Below, piece after piece: positions 12,199-14,425 of a DNA stretch of 14,425 bases. Within the stretch, counting starts at the first letter, position 1. Each line of letters starts with the position of its first letter. The position numbers were made by a program, and so were the translations under genes. Under the pieces are notes generated by a model. That model was not told where the DNA came from, did no database searches, and saw only the letters and a program-made list of their open reading frames with translations. Origin of the DNA: DATFJC01 sp035269445 (GTDB lineage: Bacteria > Patescibacteriota > Patescibacteriia > UBA2591 > UBA6264); assembly GCA_035269445.1 (NCBI GenBank), contig DATFJC010000027.1, positions 1 through 14,425 on the forward strand. Reading direction: 5' to 3'.

Positions 12199-12270
12199 AG
12201 GCCCGAGCGGGATTTGCACCCGCGCATAGCTGTTTTGCAGACAGCTGCCTTACTACTTGGCTATCGGGCC
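12199..12270 (-). tRNA. tRNA-Cys (anticodon GCA), CCA not encoded
   Basis: On the minus strand the acceptor stem GGCCCGA (12270-12264) pairs with TCGGGCC (12206-12200), followed by discriminator T at 12199, the expected U73 of tRNA-Cys. The anticodon stem GCTGT/ACAGC encloses the loop CTGCAAA with anticodon GCA. The T arm is GCGGG-TGCAAAT-CCCGC, so the usual TTC is TGC here. The next bases are TTTTC, so CCA must be added after transcription. The gene begins 2 nt after the ftsX stop and lies 28 nt before the exonuclease ATG, inside an apparent protein operon. Confidence 0.94.
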
Positions 12271-12272
12271 TC

Positions 12273-13169
12273 TTAGGCTTTTAAATATTTTTTAATTGCT
12301 AAAGAGCCACCAATCATAGATATTATTATAGCAAATATTAAAAGACCTATAAAAAAACTAGTTGATTGGTGAGTGAAAAAATTATAAAGGTCAAAATTAA
12401 AACCCAGAAAACTTTTTAAATAGTCGCTGGTATAAAATGACAAAGTTAATAAAAGACCTAAATTAATAATCCATGCTATTAAGGCATAGATTGCACTTTC
12501 TAATAAAAATGGTCCTCTTATAAATTTAGACTCTGCTCCTACTAATCTCATAATTTTAATTTCTTTTTTTCTTGAAATTGCCCCCAATTTAATGGTATTA
12601 AAAATAACTAGAATTGCTATTAATATGAAAAAGATACTAATTATAATTGTAATTAAAGATATTTTTTGGGTAACATTATTAAAGCTATTAATAATTTCTT
12701 GATAATCGTGAAAATCTTTATTTTGGATAATGTTGCTAAAATTAGGCTTTTCTAAAATTTTAGTAACCTTAGAATATTGTGAAGAATCTTGAAAGCTTAG
12801 ATTAATGGTTCCTCCTAAGGGATTTTCTTGAATTTGCTTTAAGGAATCTTGAATAATTTCATCCCCTTTATGCTTTTCTTTAAATTGTTCTAATGTTTCA
12901 GCTGGAGAATAATATTTAATATTTTTGACAAATTTTAAGCTCTTTAATTCTTGTGTTAATGAAGCAATGGTCTCTTGATTAGCATCTTGCTTTAGATAAA
13001 TACCCATGTCCATTTTTTGTTCCATTGAACTTAAGGTTTGCTCGCCTATTTGGTTTATGCCATATATAAAACTAATTGAAAAAAGCATTAAAAGCATTAC
13101 CAAAATATTGATGACGGAGAGCCAGTTATTTCTAAATAAATTTTGTAAAGATTTTTTAATAATTTGCAT
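12273..13169 (-). CDS. ftsX: Cell division protein FtsX (permease-like)
   Basis: A 298-residue FtsX, the membrane half of the FtsEX ABC-type complex that activates cell-wall hydrolases at division. The topology is typical: a short cytoplasmic N-terminus, helix 1 (about 17-38), an extracellular domain (about 45-165), then three further helices (about 168-193, 219-245 and 269-291). The cytoplasmic loop KEIKIMRLVGAESKFIRGPF (202-221) is the conserved FtsE-contact region, and FLLES follows it. The length fits the Gram-positive and Patescibacteria form. ftsE, normally just upstream, is not here: the preceding gene is aspS, 4 nt away. Confidence 0.95.
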   Translation of the reverse strand: MQIIKKSLQNLFRNNWLSVINILVMLLMLFSISFIYGINQIGEQTLSSMEQKMDMGIYLKQDANQETIASLTQELKSLKFVKNIKYYSPAETLEQFKEKHKGDEIIQDSLKQIQENPLGGTINLSFQDSSQYSKVTKILEKPNFSNIIQNKDFHDYQEIINSFNNVTQKISLITIIISIFFILIAILVIFNTIKLGAISRKKEIKIMRLVGAESKFIRGPFLLESAIYALIAWIINLGLLLTLSFYTSDYLKSFLGFNFDLYNFFTHQSTSFFIGLLIFAIIISMIGGSLAIKKYLKA

Positions 13170-13173
13170 AAAT

Positions 13174-14425
13174 TTATTTATCTTTGTCTATTTTTATATG
13201 AGCATTTTTTAAATTTTCTTTTGGGAGTTTAGAAGGGGCCCCCATCATTAAATCTTTATTATCAGAGGTTTTAGGGAAGGGGATGACCTCTCTAATGTTT
13301 GGTGCATTTGCTAAGATCATTATAAGTCTATCTAAACCAAAGGCAATACCGCCATGAGGAGGAGTTCCATATTCAAGTGCTTTTAAAAGATGGCCAAAGC
13401 GTCTATTTATTTCATGTTTGGGAATGTCCAATATTTCAAAGATGGTTCTTTGTAGTTCTTTGGAATGAATTCTTATAGATCCCCCGGCTATCTCATAGCC
13501 GTTGCAAACTAGATCATATTGAAAGGCCTTTATTTTTAAAGGGTCTTTTTTTATTTTTTTAGAATTTTTTTCTTGAGGTGCAGTAAAGGGATGATGGACT
13601 GATACTAATTTATCTTCAGTTTCAGACTGCTCAAACAAGGGGAAATCAGTAATAAAGCAAAAGGCAAGTTCGTTTTTATCTTTTTTATTTTTTCTTAAAT
13701 CTGGTTTATCAGTATTATATTTTTTTTGCGCCTGCTCAAAAGTTAATCTTTTAAAAGGGCTATTAAATTTTTTGTCTGGGCAAGTTTTTTTAATTATTGA
13801 TACTACCATTTTTTCTATTAAAGATAGTATTTGCTCTTGATTTACAAAGCTCATTTCAATATCAAGTTGGCTAAATTCAGGTTGACGATCCCCTCTAGTA
13901 TCTTCATCCCTAAAACAACGAGCAATTTGAAAATATTTTTCTATCCCTCCTATCATAAGGAGTTGCTTAAATTGTTGGGGAGCCTGAGGCAGGGTATAAA
14001 ATTGCCCTGGATAAAGGCGAGAGGGTACTATGAATTCTCTAGCTCCTTCTGGTGTTCCTTTGGCTAAAATTGGGGTTTCTATTTCTAGAAATTCATTTTT
14101 ATCAAGGTAATCACGAATAGCTTTTATGATTTTATGTCTTAAAACCATGTTTTCTTTTACCTCTTTTCTTCTAAGATCAAGGTATCTGTATTTAAGTCTT
14201 AGTTCTTCTTTGATTTTCCTATTTTTATTAATTTCAAAAGGTGGTGTTTTAGATTTTGACAAAATTTTAATATCTTTTAGGCTTATTTCTAATTCGCCTG
14301 TTTTCATTTCCTTGTTAATTTGATTCTCTGGTCTTTTGTTAATTGTGCCTATTATTTCTATTACAGATTCTGGGCCAATTTCTTCAATTAGTTTTTTAGC
14401 TTTTGCATCTATTTTTTTTAATGGG
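13174..14425 (-). CDS. aspS: Aspartyl-tRNA synthetase, 5' end outside window, apparently lacking the GAD domain
   Basis: The frame is open to the right edge, so 416 C-terminal residues are visible, and sequence before the first internal Met (14307) still matches AspRS (EIGPESVIEIIGTINKRPEN). The anticodon-binding OB fold is cut off. Class II catalytic motifs are intact: KYRYLDLRR before motif 1, FRDEDTRGDRQPEFSQLDIE (motif 2, around 13913-13854), and GIAFGLDRLIMIL (motif 3, around 13350-13312), plus the ending VIPFPKTSDNKDLMMGAPS. The bacterial-type sequence passes from NTDKPDLR to FITDFPLFE with only about a dozen residues between them, where bacterial enzymes normally carry the GAD insertion of over 100 residues. 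The full-length enzyme would be near 500 residues, against about 590 usually. The gene charges tRNA-Asp and leads the minus-strand operon. Confidence 0.95.
   Translation of the reverse strand, partial: PLKKIDAKAKKLIEEIGPESVIEIIGTINKRPENQINKEMKTGELEISLKDIKILSKSKTPPFEINKNRKIKEELRLKYRYLDLRRKEVKENMVLRHKIIKAIRDYLDKNEFLEIETPILAKGTPEGAREFIVPSRLYPGQFYTLPQAPQQFKQLLMIGGIEKYFQIARCFRDEDTRGDRQPEFSQLDIEMSFVNQEQILSLIEKMVVSIIKKTCPDKKFNSPFKRLTFEQAQKKYNTDKPDLRKNKKDKNELAFCFITDFPLFEQSETEDKLVSVHHPFTAPQEKNSKKIKKDPLKIKAFQYDLVCNGYEIAGGSIRIHSKELQRTIFEILDIPKHEINRRFGHLLKALEYGTPPHGGIAFGLDRLIMILANAPNIREVIPFPKTSDNKDLMMGAPSKLPKENLKNAHIKIDKDK

Noticed and set aside
12171..12227. N-terminal extension of the exonuclease up to 12227
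   Set aside because: The extra 19 residues are read from inside the tRNA-Cys gene and do not resemble the family. The conserved domain begins just after ATG 12170/12143.
13174..14307. aspS starting at the internal Met at 14307
   Set aside because: The frame stays open to the window edge and the upstream residues match conserved AspRS sequence, so the gene is partial and begins outside the window.

Overview
This is a compact, AT-rich bacterial chromosome segment with informational and envelope genes, almost no intergenic space and no mobile elements. The gene set suggests a Patescibacteria (Candidate Phyla Radiation) genome, probably near the Parcubacteria. The signs are a short YidC without the Gram-negative periplasmic domain, RNase Y, a membrane-anchored double-ring Clp ATPase with a zinc-finger N-terminus, a stand-alone polymerase I-type 5'-3' exonuclease, an apparently GAD-less AspRS, and starts that almost never have a Shine-Dalgarno sequence. 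The taxonomic call is inference from gene content. I saw no ribosomal RNA or other direct marker.

Layout, plus strand 1-8681: the 3' end of an O-antigen-ligase-like membrane protein runs into tRNA-Ser(CGA). A four-helix membrane protein with an HIHH motif follows, then clpP with its own extended -10 promoter and a terminator, and rny (RNase Y). Next comes the classic rpmH-rnpA-yidD-yidC cluster, here preceded by rny and not dnaA. yidC is followed at 4-9 nt spacing by a PRC-barrel protein, a small membrane protein and a 909-residue membrane-tethered Clp/Hsp100 protein. rplU (L21) ends this block.

From 8686 the genes point both ways. ruvA (minus) is convergent with rplU and divergent from two small unknown genes plus rpsT (S20). 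The divergent promoters share one -35 sequence. From the right end, a minus-strand operon reads aspS (partial), ftsX, tRNA-Cys(GCA), a 5'-3' exonuclease and holA (clamp-loader delta). It meets rpsT on a shared CTAG stop.

The most interesting object is the yidC/PRC/membrane-protein/Clp module. Its ATPase has a DnaJ-like zinc knuckle and a two-helix membrane hairpin. Its first AAA+ ring looks catalytically dead, and neither ring has the canonical aromatic substrate-gripping pore loop. It may act in membrane protein quality control or as a remodelling machine with an unusual mechanism. Other notable points are the exonuclease C-terminus that resembles a sliding-clamp-binding motif, the AspRS domain loss, the overlap of a tRNA with a coding region, a promoter/terminator overlap, and the complete absence of TGA stop codons.
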